The translations under genes were made by a program, and so were the position numbers. From Paenibacillus fonticola DSM 21315 (lineage in GTDB: Bacteria > Bacillota > Bacilli > Paenibacillales > Paenibacillaceae), in assembly GCF_000381905.1 (NCBI RefSeq), contig NZ_KB907250.1:1-64000 (forward strand): a stretch of 64,000 nt of DNA. Reading direction: 5' to 3'. The notes under the pieces are model-generated. The model did not search any database. It saw nothing but the letters and a program-made list of their open reading frames with translations, and had not been told where the DNA came from. Positions within the stretch are counted from its first letter, which is position 1; each line of letters begins with the position of its first letter. Positions 7,924 through 15,128 of this stretch are shown piece by piece.

Positions 7924-8658
7924 ATGGGAATCCTGTTACGTACGGAAGCGATGAAAGTACAATGGAGTATTGTAATCTTACTTATATTTCTAGACACTAC
8001 TGTTAATGCAGCGATGGGGATCATGCAGCTTGATAGTTTAAAAGAGTTCTTCATGCCGAATTGGTCCACTTTATATATGTATAGTGTAAATTTCCATGCG
8101 ATGTTTTTCTACCCCTTATATTGTGGAATTCTTGCTTCATTGTTATGTTTATACGAGCATCGGGATGGAGGCTGGAGAACAGTCCTAAGTTCACCAGTTC
8201 CGAGATACAAATTTTATTATGCTAAATATTTATTGTTAATTTTGATTCTGGCACTGGTTCAGATCATATTTCTACTAGGTTATCTTTGTACAGGGTATTT
8301 ACTTCACCTTCCAGGAGTGATTCCATGGGATGTCCTGGCCTATACGATTGTGGGGGGCTGGTTTGGAATCTTTCCATTAGCAGCATTGCAGCTTATACTA
8401 TCGATCAAAATTCGCAACTTCGGAGCAGCGTTTGCCATGTCCATATGCTATGTCGTACCCAATATTGTCCTAACAGGGTTTCACTCTTCAATAGGGGCCT
8501 GGTTCCCCTTTACCATTCCCTACTATATAATGATGCCACAGACAGCAAGTTATGCTCCAAGAGTAGAATTTTATAGTTTATGGTTTATTGTGTTGCTTAC
8601 TGGAATGGTTTATTTATTTAGTGGAAGGAGATTTTTTGTGAGAAGGGATTGGTTATAG
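7924..8658 (+). CDS. ABC transporter permease, LanE/LanG-like (second of two)
   Basis: A 244-residue membrane protein, paralogous in layout to the preceding permease: short N-terminal MGILLRTEAMKVQWS, about six membrane segments and EHRDGGWRTVLSSPVPRYKF after the second one, matching the same loop in its partner. GGAGG at 7914-7918 selects ATG 7924. It ends the five-gene module of regulator, kinase, ATPase and two permeases. No bacteriocin precursor or modification enzyme is present, so the module most likely gives resistance, not producer immunity. Confidence 0.85.
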   Translation: MGILLRTEAMKVQWSIVILLIFLDTTVNAAMGIMQLDSLKEFFMPNWSTLYMYSVNFHAMFFYPLYCGILASLLCLYEHRDGGWRTVLSSPVPRYKFYYAKYLLLILILALVQIIFLLGYLCTGYLLHLPGVIPWDVLAYTIVGGWFGIFPLAALQLILSIKIRNFGAAFAMSICYVVPNIVLTGFHSSIGAWFPFTIPYYIMMPQTASYAPRVEFYSLWFIVLLTGMVYLFSGRRFFVRRDWL

Positions 8659-8699
8659 CTCTAATATGGAACACACTAATTTATAGTGGGTGGGAAAAA

Positions 8700-9542
8700 G
8701 TGGACTATCAGTTCTCTCTTAATAGAAGCGAATTAGTAATTGGTTTTTGTAAAGGCATTAAGGGGCTAAGCGGAGAGATTTATTCAGAGGGGGATTTATC
8801 TTTTCATAAAATTGAATTGAAAGAGTTTGTTTTTTGTAAAGAATTTAAGGAATATATGAACAAGAGGAAAGAGTCGATCAATAGATTGGTTCATATTTGT
8901 ATAATTGATAAAAATAGTAGCCCTATTGGAAAGTTCTTATTTTCTATTTTTGATGACATTCGTTATCATAAAACTGGATTCCCTGAAAGCAAAACCGATA
9001 TTATTTTAAGAGGCTCTCTAAAGGAAGTACTAGCTCATAAAGAACTCGAAATTTGGAACATGTGGAGAATCTCCCAACCATTAAGAAAGAATGAGTGGTC
9101 TAGTCTTTCGGAAGATGAAAGAAGGGCTTGGTTAAAAGTAGTAACAAACTATAACATAAATAAATCAAATTGTTATGAAACTGAGGAGATTATTTTTCAC
9201 CTAGATGGCACATATGTGACGGATTATCCTTCTTTCTTTTGTGCATTAGGAGAGGCTATTAATGGACCAGGGGGCTACTATGGATTTGATGTGTGCTCTT
9301 TAATTGATTGTGTCCACGGAGGATTTGGGGCAACGGCACCTTTCACTCTTATATGGAAAAACCATCTGGTGGCGGAAAAATGTTTAGATACAAATTCCTG
9401 GGTCAGAGACATTGAATATAAACGGAGTTTGGGCGATAAACTACTCGATAAGCCTGAACTTGAGGAATTGGGGGATAGACCTCTTTTCCAAGCCTTGGTT
9501 GAGATAATAAAAAATGTGGGGGTAACTATTGTATTTGAGTAA
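8700..9542 (+). CDS. Barstar-like RNase inhibitor / immunity protein
   Basis: A ~280-residue protein whose C-terminal third is a barstar-type ribonuclease inhibitor domain. The sequence LDGTYVTDYPSFFCALGEAI, then NGPGGYYGFDVCSLIDCVHG and GFGATAPFTLIWKN carries the diagnostic 'LGEAING..GY.G......DC..GGFG...PFTL.W' pattern. The N-terminal ~160 residues are a separate region I do not recognise. I prefer GTG 8700 after a GGGTGGGA stretch; a TTG at 8649 would overlap the permease gene. Barstar binds and blocks barnase-like RNases, so this fits an orphan immunity role. No matching RNase toxin lies in the window. Confidence 0.85.
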   Translation: MDYQFSLNRSELVIGFCKGIKGLSGEIYSEGDLSFHKIELKEFVFCKEFKEYMNKRKESINRLVHICIIDKNSSPIGKFLFSIFDDIRYHKTGFPESKTDIILRGSLKEVLAHKELEIWNMWRISQPLRKNEWSSLSEDERRAWLKVVTNYNINKSNCYETEEIIFHLDGTYVTDYPSFFCALGEAINGPGGYYGFDVCSLIDCVHGGFGATAPFTLIWKNHLVAEKCLDTNSWVRDIEYKRSLGDKLLDKPELEELGDRPLFQALVEIIKNVGVTIVFE

Positions 9543-9556
9543 CTAATCTATTGCGA

Positions 9557-9802
9557 CTAATTTCCAATTTCCTTTGTCATCCCTATTAAAATGAAATATT
9601 TTGCATACTCAGTAAGCTTATGATCCAGCACTACTGCAGATATGCGTCCCGAATTTTTATCTTCTTCAAAGCTATCTATTTGATCGAAGGCAGCTTTTGT
9701 TTCAAATACATACATATTCAGATTTGCTGTTTCTGAATCTATAAATTGGCTTCTAAACTTGCTTTCCTCTTTAATGACTAAAGCCTTTATGATAATGACA
9801 AT
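9557..9802 (-). pseudogene. Reverse-strand coding remnant
   Basis: The 315-bp gap between the barstar-like gene and the next gene contains an 81-codon frame on the minus strand, bounded by in-frame stops, with no start codon or ribosome site at its front. It reads SQFIDSETANLNMYVFETKA and ISAVVLDHKLTEYAKYFILI, plausible protein sequence. Everything else in this island reads the other way, so it is probably the tail of an inverted or inserted gene. Family unknown. Confidence 0.4.
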
Positions 9803-9857
9803 CTAATGTATAGTTCCTAATCTCGCATCAACAATGATCAATCAAGGAGAGGAATAA

Positions 9858-10436
9858 ATGGGTGATGTTATTGAATTTAAATATTCAGATTCAAAGTACA
9901 TGAAATTATTTTTATCTTCAGAGGAAAAAAATATTAATCCATACATTAATGTATCAATAAAATACTTCAATGATCGTGGCGAATATGAACTTTTTACCAA
10001 TGATTTTATATCAGAAGCGATAAAAACATTAAACTACTCACTTACAAAAGCATTAAATTTTGAACTACAAATGAATAACGAATATATTGAGAGGGGAATT
10101 GGGTTTTATCATAATATGTATTCCCATGAACTATGGACAGACGATAATTTAGATATTGATGACCCAGCAGAAAATTTTATAGTTTGGTCATCCTCGAGCG
10201 ATATTGGCATTCAAACATATATTTACAATATTCAGGATGAAATCTATTTTGAAATTAGCCGAACGTACAAGTGGCATAGTGATTATCCTGATGATGAAAC
10301 AGAATATCAGACTTTTGAGGAATATATTAATCAACATGAAATAATTGATGTACTTAAAATTAATCAAGAAATTGCTTTGAAATGGAACAAAAAATGTACA
10401 GATCTTTTGAAAATGCTAAAATTTATGCAGCCTTAA
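9858..10436 (+). CDS. Hypothetical immunity-like protein
   Basis: A 192-residue acidic soluble protein with many Asn, Tyr and Trp residues and no membrane segment or signal peptide. AAGGAGAGG at 9844-9852 precedes the ATG at good spacing. The sequence EFKYSDSKYMKLFLSSEEKN and the Trp/Tyr-rich centre resemble small single-domain immunity proteins in general, but I recognise no family. It lies in the orphan immunity array; the role is inferred from this. The sequence just before its start reappears after the tail-fibre gene at about 38593. Confidence 0.6.
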   Translation: MGDVIEFKYSDSKYMKLFLSSEEKNINPYINVSIKYFNDRGEYELFTNDFISEAIKTLNYSLTKALNFELQMNNEYIERGIGFYHNMYSHELWTDDNLDIDDPAENFIVWSSSSDIGIQTYIYNIQDEIYFEISRTYKWHSDYPDDETEYQTFEEYINQHEIIDVLKINQEIALKWNKKCTDLLKMLKFMQP

Positions 10437-10694
10437 ATGCGTGTAATCATTGTCCCATTTACAGTTGGCAAAGATGGAATTGAAATTGCAAGCATAGCTG
10501 ATGCACAACCAATACATAATTCAGAAGAACATTATGCATTAATTTTCAGTGCGCTGCCGGCAACCATTAATTTATTTGAGACATATGAATTTACGTTTGT
10601 TAAATCGGAAAAAGTCGAAGCTAGCATATTAAAAGCAGACGATCAACTTTCTCCACCAGAAAAGCTAATGATGGAAGCTTACCCGGCCGTGTGA
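10437..10694 (+). CDS. Hypothetical small protein
   Basis: An 85-residue frame starting directly after the stop of the preceding gene (TAA then ATG). It reads MRVIIVPFTVGKDGIEIASI and ends in a Glu- and Pro-containing tail, with no membrane segment. No ribosome site of its own is visible, so translation would depend on the upstream gene. No family recognised. It may be a fragment of a larger lost protein, or a real small partner of its neighbours, with which it is tightly packed. Confidence 0.45.
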   Translation: MRVIIVPFTVGKDGIEIASIADAQPIHNSEEHYALIFSALPATINLFETYEFTFVKSEKVEASILKADDQLSPPEKLMMEAYPAV

Positions 10695-11071
10695 AACAAA
10701 AGCATATCTCGCAAGGCAGGAATAAACATTATCGGAAAGCAGGCTTCAAAACAATGGCGAATACGGAAAAAAAGATTCAATGGATTGAGGGAGGAAAGCA
10801 ATTAGGAAAGGTTTTTTCATTTGAGATCAATGAGAAAAAAATTTGGTCGTCTGTTGGTATCCAAAAGTGGCGGGAGAAATATCAAGTTTATGTGGATGAA
10901 ATTGAAGAAGAAGATTTAGCCGCAGAAAAATATTTAAGAGAGGAAATTAAGAAGTTTGATAACCTCAGTGATGCTCTACAATTTATAGAGCAACATACCC
11001 GGACGAATTTAACGGAGATGCAAATTTGTAAAGGTCAGAAAATATTTAATCCTAATTTCGAATTGGGGTAA
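10691..11071 (+). CDS. Hypothetical protein, immunity-array member
   Basis: A protein of up to 126 residues from GTG 10691, whose start overlaps the previous stop (GTGA). An ATG at 10754 would give a 105-residue product beginning MANTEKKIQWIEGGKQLGKV. The core is highly charged with alternating Lys and Glu, and a helical C-terminal part has FDNLSDALQFIEQHTR. Soluble, no family recognised. The packing with its neighbours suggests co-expression. Its place in the array suggests an immunity or immunity-remnant role. Confidence 0.5.
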   Translation: MKQKHISQGRNKHYRKAGFKTMANTEKKIQWIEGGKQLGKVFSFEINEKKIWSSVGIQKWREKYQVYVDEIEEEDLAAEKYLREEIKKFDNLSDALQFIEQHTRTNLTEMQICKGQKIFNPNFELG

Positions 11072-11238
11072 TGTGATTGTTATGGATCTGGTCTGTTCCT
11101 GAATCTATTCCAAACAACAGAATAGTCCAGCAGCATAAAACCTTGATTGGTGTCGTGCCTTTCAAGGCTTTTTATTGAATAAAAAGCTAAATATACATAT
11201 AAACAAGACGATAAAATAAAGGAGGGGTGAATGTCATC

Positions 11239-11886
11239 ATGTGGAATTCTAATATGATTATGGAAAACTTCAATAAAATTTTTATTGAGAAAACCCACTG
11301 TTTAGTGTTTCAAGCAAGTCTGTACAATGAGACCTCTAAAAGCTGGATAGGCGGAAAGGCGCCAGCGCTTTTTGACTCAAGAGAAGATCTGGTTAATGCC
11401 AATGGGAGGCAGTACTATTTTTACTTAACTATTGTTAATCCGTTCAAAGAGGATCGTGCGATCTCGATCTTTATTCCGGCTGATTTTGAAGATTATTTGG
11501 AGAATCAAATTTATCCCGACTGTTCGATTCAAATATTTGAACACCCTGTAACCGCTGAAAGTGATCGTAATATTTTCACTCACCCAGATCTTATCAAGCA
11601 TTCGATCGATGATGGGGAAATCGTAAGCGACAAGGCGTCAATGGAGCAGTCTTTTCTAATAAAAATGGGTGGTTCTCCGAGGCTGATCCAAGATGAGAAA
11701 TATTACTTTGCAAAGTTAATGGAGGATTCATTTGCTTTTCTGTTACAAGTAGATGAAGACGGGTATCCAAGCACTTTGGTTAAAGGGAATATGCCTTTTA
11801 ATTTCGGGGCGTTATATGTATTTACGCAACTACAAGAACATGGCGCGTTCAAACAAACGGTAGCAGGATTTTGGCAATTTTCATAA
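11239..11886 (+). CDS. DUF1963/YwqG-like protein
   Basis: A 215-residue soluble protein resembling the DUF1963 (YwqG) family in its C-terminal half. FLIKMGGSPRLIQDE is followed by FAFLLQVDEDG and FNFGALYVFTQL, the usual 'K.GG.P...Q' then 'LLQ.D' then 'G.LY.F' order. AAAGGAGG at 11218-11225 suits ATG 11239; a GTG at 11227 lies too close to it. DUF1963 proteins often occur with SMI1/KNR4-like genes in toxin-immunity arrays; biochemical function is poorly known. A paralogue lies at 13747-14358. Confidence 0.7.
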   Translation: MWNSNMIMENFNKIFIEKTHCLVFQASLYNETSKSWIGGKAPALFDSREDLVNANGRQYYFYLTIVNPFKEDRAISIFIPADFEDYLENQIYPDCSIQIFEHPVTAESDRNIFTHPDLIKHSIDDGEIVSDKASMEQSFLIKMGGSPRLIQDEKYYFAKLMEDSFAFLLQVDEDGYPSTLVKGNMPFNFGALYVFTQLQEHGAFKQTVAGFWQFS

Positions 11887-11937
11887 GCTCCTACAAGGAA
11901 ATTGAGGATGGCTATCAAACTCAAATCGGAGGTCAGT

Positions 11938-12381
11938 ATGGCGATTGCAGAAAACATATACGGTGCTCGCTTAAAGGTTTTTATTCATTTTGAAGGTACT
12001 CTACAGGACTTAGGTTCAAAAATAGGAAGTGGTTTAGAAATACCTGCATTAAGATATGAAGAAAGGGAAGATGAACCATACGATTGGGTGGGGTACGTTG
12101 AAGTTTTAGGATTCGAGCTTGAATTAAGAAGCGTGCAGCATAGTGAAAAGTGGCCGAATTTTCAATATGTTCTTGAAGCAATGACAACCGATTCAATTCA
12201 AGAAATATTTAATGATCGTATGTTTGACATTTCACTTTGGATGGCACGGTACATTTCATTGATCTGCGAAGTAACCACCCTGGCGGAAAGTTTAGATAAA
12301 CAGACAGGTCAATCGTTCTATTACAATAAAACAACTTTATCAAGAGATTGTAGGATTATTGAAGCTGGAAGCTGTTTGTAA
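11938..12381 (+). CDS. Hypothetical immunity-like protein
   Basis: A 147-residue acidic protein starting at ATG 11938 behind GGAGG at 11928-11932. It contains WVGYVEVLGFELELRSVQHS and a long helical segment before LWMARYISLICEVTTLAESL. The last ~20 residues look unlike the rest, and a frameshift near the end cannot be excluded. No family recognised. It sits 51 bases after the DUF1963-like gene on the same strand and probably shares its transcript. Confidence 0.55.
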   Translation: MAIAENIYGARLKVFIHFEGTLQDLGSKIGSGLEIPALRYEEREDEPYDWVGYVEVLGFELELRSVQHSEKWPNFQYVLEAMTTDSIQEIFNDRMFDISLWMARYISLICEVTTLAESLDKQTGQSFYYNKTTLSRDCRIIEAGSCL

Positions 12382-12437
12382 CCTTGATCCATCTGCCCAT
12401 CTATAAGGTAATTTAAATCAACGGTGAGGTACCCTTT

Positions 12438-12663
12438 ATGAAGAAATATAGTTTTAATGATAGTATAAATGCGCTTGAAATCCATCCTTTTCATAAAAAA
12501 GCTGAAACGATTGAAAAAATTAAAGTTCTGGAATTTAAAAGACGGGGATCTCACGCCTATTTTGGAGAAGGCACCGCCATTGGAGCAGGTTGATTTTTAT
12601 CCAAATAAAAGGCACTACACTCACACCAACACGGAAGTTAGTCAAATACTTTTCAGTAGTTAG
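12438..12663 (+). pseudogene. Frameshifted small gene, leucine-rich-repeat-like remnant
   Basis: ATG 12438 behind GGTGAGGT begins a frame reading MKKYSFNDSINALEIHPFHK that stops at 12591-12593. From about 12525 the coding-like sequence moves to a second frame reading KFWNLKDGDLTPILEKAPPL then EQVDFYPNKRHY and a stop at 12661-12663. Joined, the two parts look like one protein with a single frameshift near 12525-12535. The 'L..L.L.DGDL.PI....PLE.VDF' spacing resembles a leucine-rich repeat. Too decayed to name. Confidence 0.45.
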
Positions 12664-12696
12664 ATTAGAATGCATTTCATCGAAAGGAGGATCAGA

Positions 12697-13248
12697 ATGC
12701 ACTATTGGCAAGTTCGAAAGTACCCACCGCTTGAACAGCATCAAATAAATAAACCGAAAATTCCGACCTGGACATCTATTGTTGACATTGGACAAACTTT
12801 TCAAGGGATTTTATTTACTGAGGATGAGTACTTGTTGACTGAAGATAGGCATGTCGAAGCTGTAAAAATCTATATGAGGAGTGTTCAGGTTCAAGAACTT
12901 GAAATTCATTTATTTGACAAACTAAGGGAAGAGATATTTTTAGAACATGCAAAAAGATATCCAAAATGTTATTCTCGCGAACTAACTGATTTTTATTACT
13001 TATTAGAACATGGGCTTACGATCTCCGGAAAACAAGTAGAATGGATCATCAGATTAGGTATGAGAGAAGCCATATCGTGTCAACTAAGGAACCGGGACTT
13101 ATTCTTTTTGAATTTTTCCTATGATTATTACATGGATATTGGCAGTACGATCATTTGCGAAAAAGCCGTAAAAGAAATAAGACGCTTAGGTTTATATATT
13201 GACCCTTGGGATGGGCCGTATGAAGTAAATGTATGGAGTGAGGATTAA
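12697..13248 (+). CDS. Hypothetical immunity-like protein
   Basis: A 183-residue protein starting at ATG 12697 behind AAAGGAGG (12682-12689). Features include PTWTSIVDIGQTFQGILFTE, a long charged helix around YYLLEHGLTISGKQVEWIIR and a Trp-rich end (DPWDGPYEVNVW). No signal peptide or membrane segment. The gene abuts the next one with no gap (stop TAA, then ATG 13249), so the two were one unit. Family not recognised; an immunity-type role is inferred from the array. Confidence 0.6.
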   Translation: MHYWQVRKYPPLEQHQINKPKIPTWTSIVDIGQTFQGILFTEDEYLLTEDRHVEAVKIYMRSVQVQELEIHLFDKLREEIFLEHAKRYPKCYSRELTDFYYLLEHGLTISGKQVEWIIRLGMREAISCQLRNRDLFFLNFSYDYYMDIGSTIICEKAVKEIRRLGLYIDPWDGPYEVNVWSED

Positions 13249-13706
13249 ATGCTAAGAGAGTTGTTCGAGGAGTTTATTGAACTATCCAGAACGTTACGCC
13301 CGGATTATCCGGAAAGTTTGGGGCTTGCAAAAGAGAAGTGGCAGAGCAGCATACCCAATTTTACTTTGCCTACTTTGATTCATGTTATTTATAGCGTTGT
13401 CCAAGGGACTGAAAGGGATATAAGAGATCAAAAATTAATGGATTTTATACCTGGCTTTCGACTGATACATATATTTGTTACGTAGAGAACATAAACGGGA
13501 ACCATTGCATTTGTTTACTGCTGCATGACGAAGGGAAGCTAGAGTTAATCTCTAATTCATCAGAAAAATTTTTTGAAACGATCATAGAGTTTTATAAACA
13601 ACAGGTCTATTTTTTAGATTCTGAAGGCTACCTTTCTTATGATTGGAACAAAGAGGGGGATGTAGGTTCAAAACTCAATCCTGACGTAGAGTATTGGAAT
13701 TCATGA
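13249..13706 (+). pseudogene. Frameshifted small immunity-like gene
   Basis: The first frame reads MLRELFEEFIELSRTLRPDY and stops at 13483-13485. Coding sequence resumes without a gap in another frame: TYICYVENINGNHCICLLLH, then EFYKQQVYFLDSEGYLSYDW, ending at 13704-13706. The joined product would be ~152 residues, a normal size for a small immunity protein, and both halves have matching codon use. One frameshift between about 13455 and 13475 explains it. The fold may be SMI1/KNR4-like, but that is uncertain. Confidence 0.6.
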
Positions 13707-13746
13707 TATCAGTATCCTAAATCGGCAAAGGAAAGGAAGGATTAAC

Positions 13747-14358
13747 ATATCGCAGTCAAACGAGATTGTTTTCAAAAATGTTGACTATGAACTAAATGTT
13801 CCCCGCATTGGCGGTGCCAGTTTACTGCCCTTAGATATGGATTGGCCCGAAAACCCTGAAGGCGGGAAGTTGACATTTATTATTCATTTACCTATGGATT
13901 TTGTGAATGAGGCACTTGGAACGAGTTATCCAGAACATTATGCCATATCTGTATTTACTACATATCATAAAGAAGATTATTTTTTGGATAGAATAACTTA
14001 CCATGGCGACCCTGCTGAATTGGCCATCATTCAGAATGGCTATACAAAAGTAATTGCACATCCTATAGGACAACCCCGAAATGAATCCAATTTCATTATT
14101 CCTGCTCGAGAAATGATATTAAGCGAAACGGTAGAAGGGCCGGATTATATTGGTTCAAAAATGGGAGGAAAGCCTGGCTATGTGCAGCAGGAAAGTCTTT
14201 CCCTTGATCATCTATTGTTTTGTCTTCAACTCTATGGAAGCGATTTTGGCGAAGATTTTAAGGATATTTTCTTTCTAAGCGATGCTGTGGGCTACCTATT
14301 TTTAAATGTGCTTGAGAATGAAAATGATGCAGGAATTTTCTTCACGCAATGCTCCTGA
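13747..14358 (+). CDS. DUF1963/YwqG-like protein with apparent ATA start
   Basis: The reading frame holds a DUF1963-like protein. Its N-terminal motif IGGASLLPLDMDWPENPEGG lies upstream of the first in-frame ATG (13837), so the gene must start earlier. The only position with a ribosome site is ATA 13747, six bases after AAAGGAAGG (13732-13740); ATA is the expected result of an ATG to ATA change. The product would be 203 residues with SKMGGKPGYVQQESL and LLFCLQLYG, matching the paralogue at 11239. Either it uses a rare start at low level or it is a fresh start-loss pseudogene. Confidence 0.6.
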   Translation: MSQSNEIVFKNVDYELNVPRIGGASLLPLDMDWPENPEGGKLTFIIHLPMDFVNEALGTSYPEHYAISVFTTYHKEDYFLDRITYHGDPAELAIIQNGYTKVIAHPIGQPRNESNFIIPAREMILSETVEGPDYIGSKMGGKPGYVQQESLSLDHLLFCLQLYGSDFGEDFKDIFFLSDAVGYLFLNVLENENDAGIFFTQCS

Positions 14359-14442
14359 TGAAATTCAGCCTCAGGCAATTTACAATGATGAAGTCTTTAC
14401 ATAAATATGGAGTGATCCTTGAGCGCCAAAGGAGAGGAGCCT

Positions 14443-14961
14443 ATGTTTAAATTAAGAACCTTTGAAGAAATAGTGGGCCGCTTGAAAAAAAGGCAAACCC
14501 GCGAAAAAGTTCGAGAAAATTTTTCAGAAGATTATTTATGGGTGTGCCAAAACTTGTCCGATCATCTCATTGCGGCAGATCATATCCTGCTATCCTATGA
14601 AACAGCCAAAAAATACAACACCGAATATGCGAGTCATTTCAAAAGTGAGCAGGGGATGTGGATTTTCGCCAAAACGGGGCAAGGTGATTTGTGGTTAATT
14701 CCTGGGCCAGAGCGAGCTGAAGAGGATGCGGTTTATTTTTACGATCATGATTTGGAAAATTATCAAGCTATGCATATTCATCTAAAAGAATGGTTCGTGC
14801 TGGCAGATCTGATGGCGCAGAAAGAGAATTTGTTTCATACGGAGAGTACTGTTTATTTTGACGAAAATTTAGACCTTAAAGAGCCGTACAGACTAAATTT
14901 CATTTCCGAAATCGAAAAAATCAAGACGGGGTTATCGGCAGTTTATCCATTTGAAATATGA
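14443..14961 (+). CDS. SMI1/KNR4-like (SUKH) protein
   Basis: A 172-residue protein. The stretch GMWIFAKTGQGDLWLIPGPE followed by VYFYDHDLENYQAMHIHLKE and WFVLADLMAQKENL has the SMI1/KNR4 layout: a Trp-containing beta strand, G.LW, an acidic YFYDHD loop and a final amphipathic helix. GGAGAGGAG before ATG 14443 sets the start; a TTG at 14419 would add eight residues. The family is a common immunity superfamily against diverse toxins. This is the last intact gene of the array and is followed by a terminator-like hairpin. Confidence 0.75.
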   Translation: MFKLRTFEEIVGRLKKRQTREKVRENFSEDYLWVCQNLSDHLIAADHILLSYETAKKYNTEYASHFKSEQGMWIFAKTGQGDLWLIPGPERAEEDAVYFYDHDLENYQAMHIHLKEWFVLADLMAQKENLFHTESTVYFDENLDLKEPYRLNFISEIEKIKTGLSAVYPFEI

Positions 14962-14983
14962 CAAGCTGGAATTGTTATTTTAG

Positions 14984-15020
14984 AACAGGCCTATTCCCAC
15001 GAATGCTGGAAAGGCCTGTT
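14984..15020 (+). terminator. Terminator-like hairpin closing the immunity island
   Basis: AACAGGCCT (14984-14992) and AGGCCTGTT (15012-15020) form a perfect 9-bp stem with a 19-base loop, followed by a short T/G-rich run (TTGGGGTTCTTT). It lies 22 bases after the last immunity gene. A 65-codon frame across it has no ribosome site and is not taken as a gene. Confidence 0.55.
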
Positions 15021-15128
15021 TTGGGGTTCTTTAATTACACCTTGGATCATTCGACTTGTCTCGATCAGTTAAATAACTTTATGAAATTGAAGATTGTGTT
15101 AATTCATCTGGTTGAGCGCAGTGGAAAT

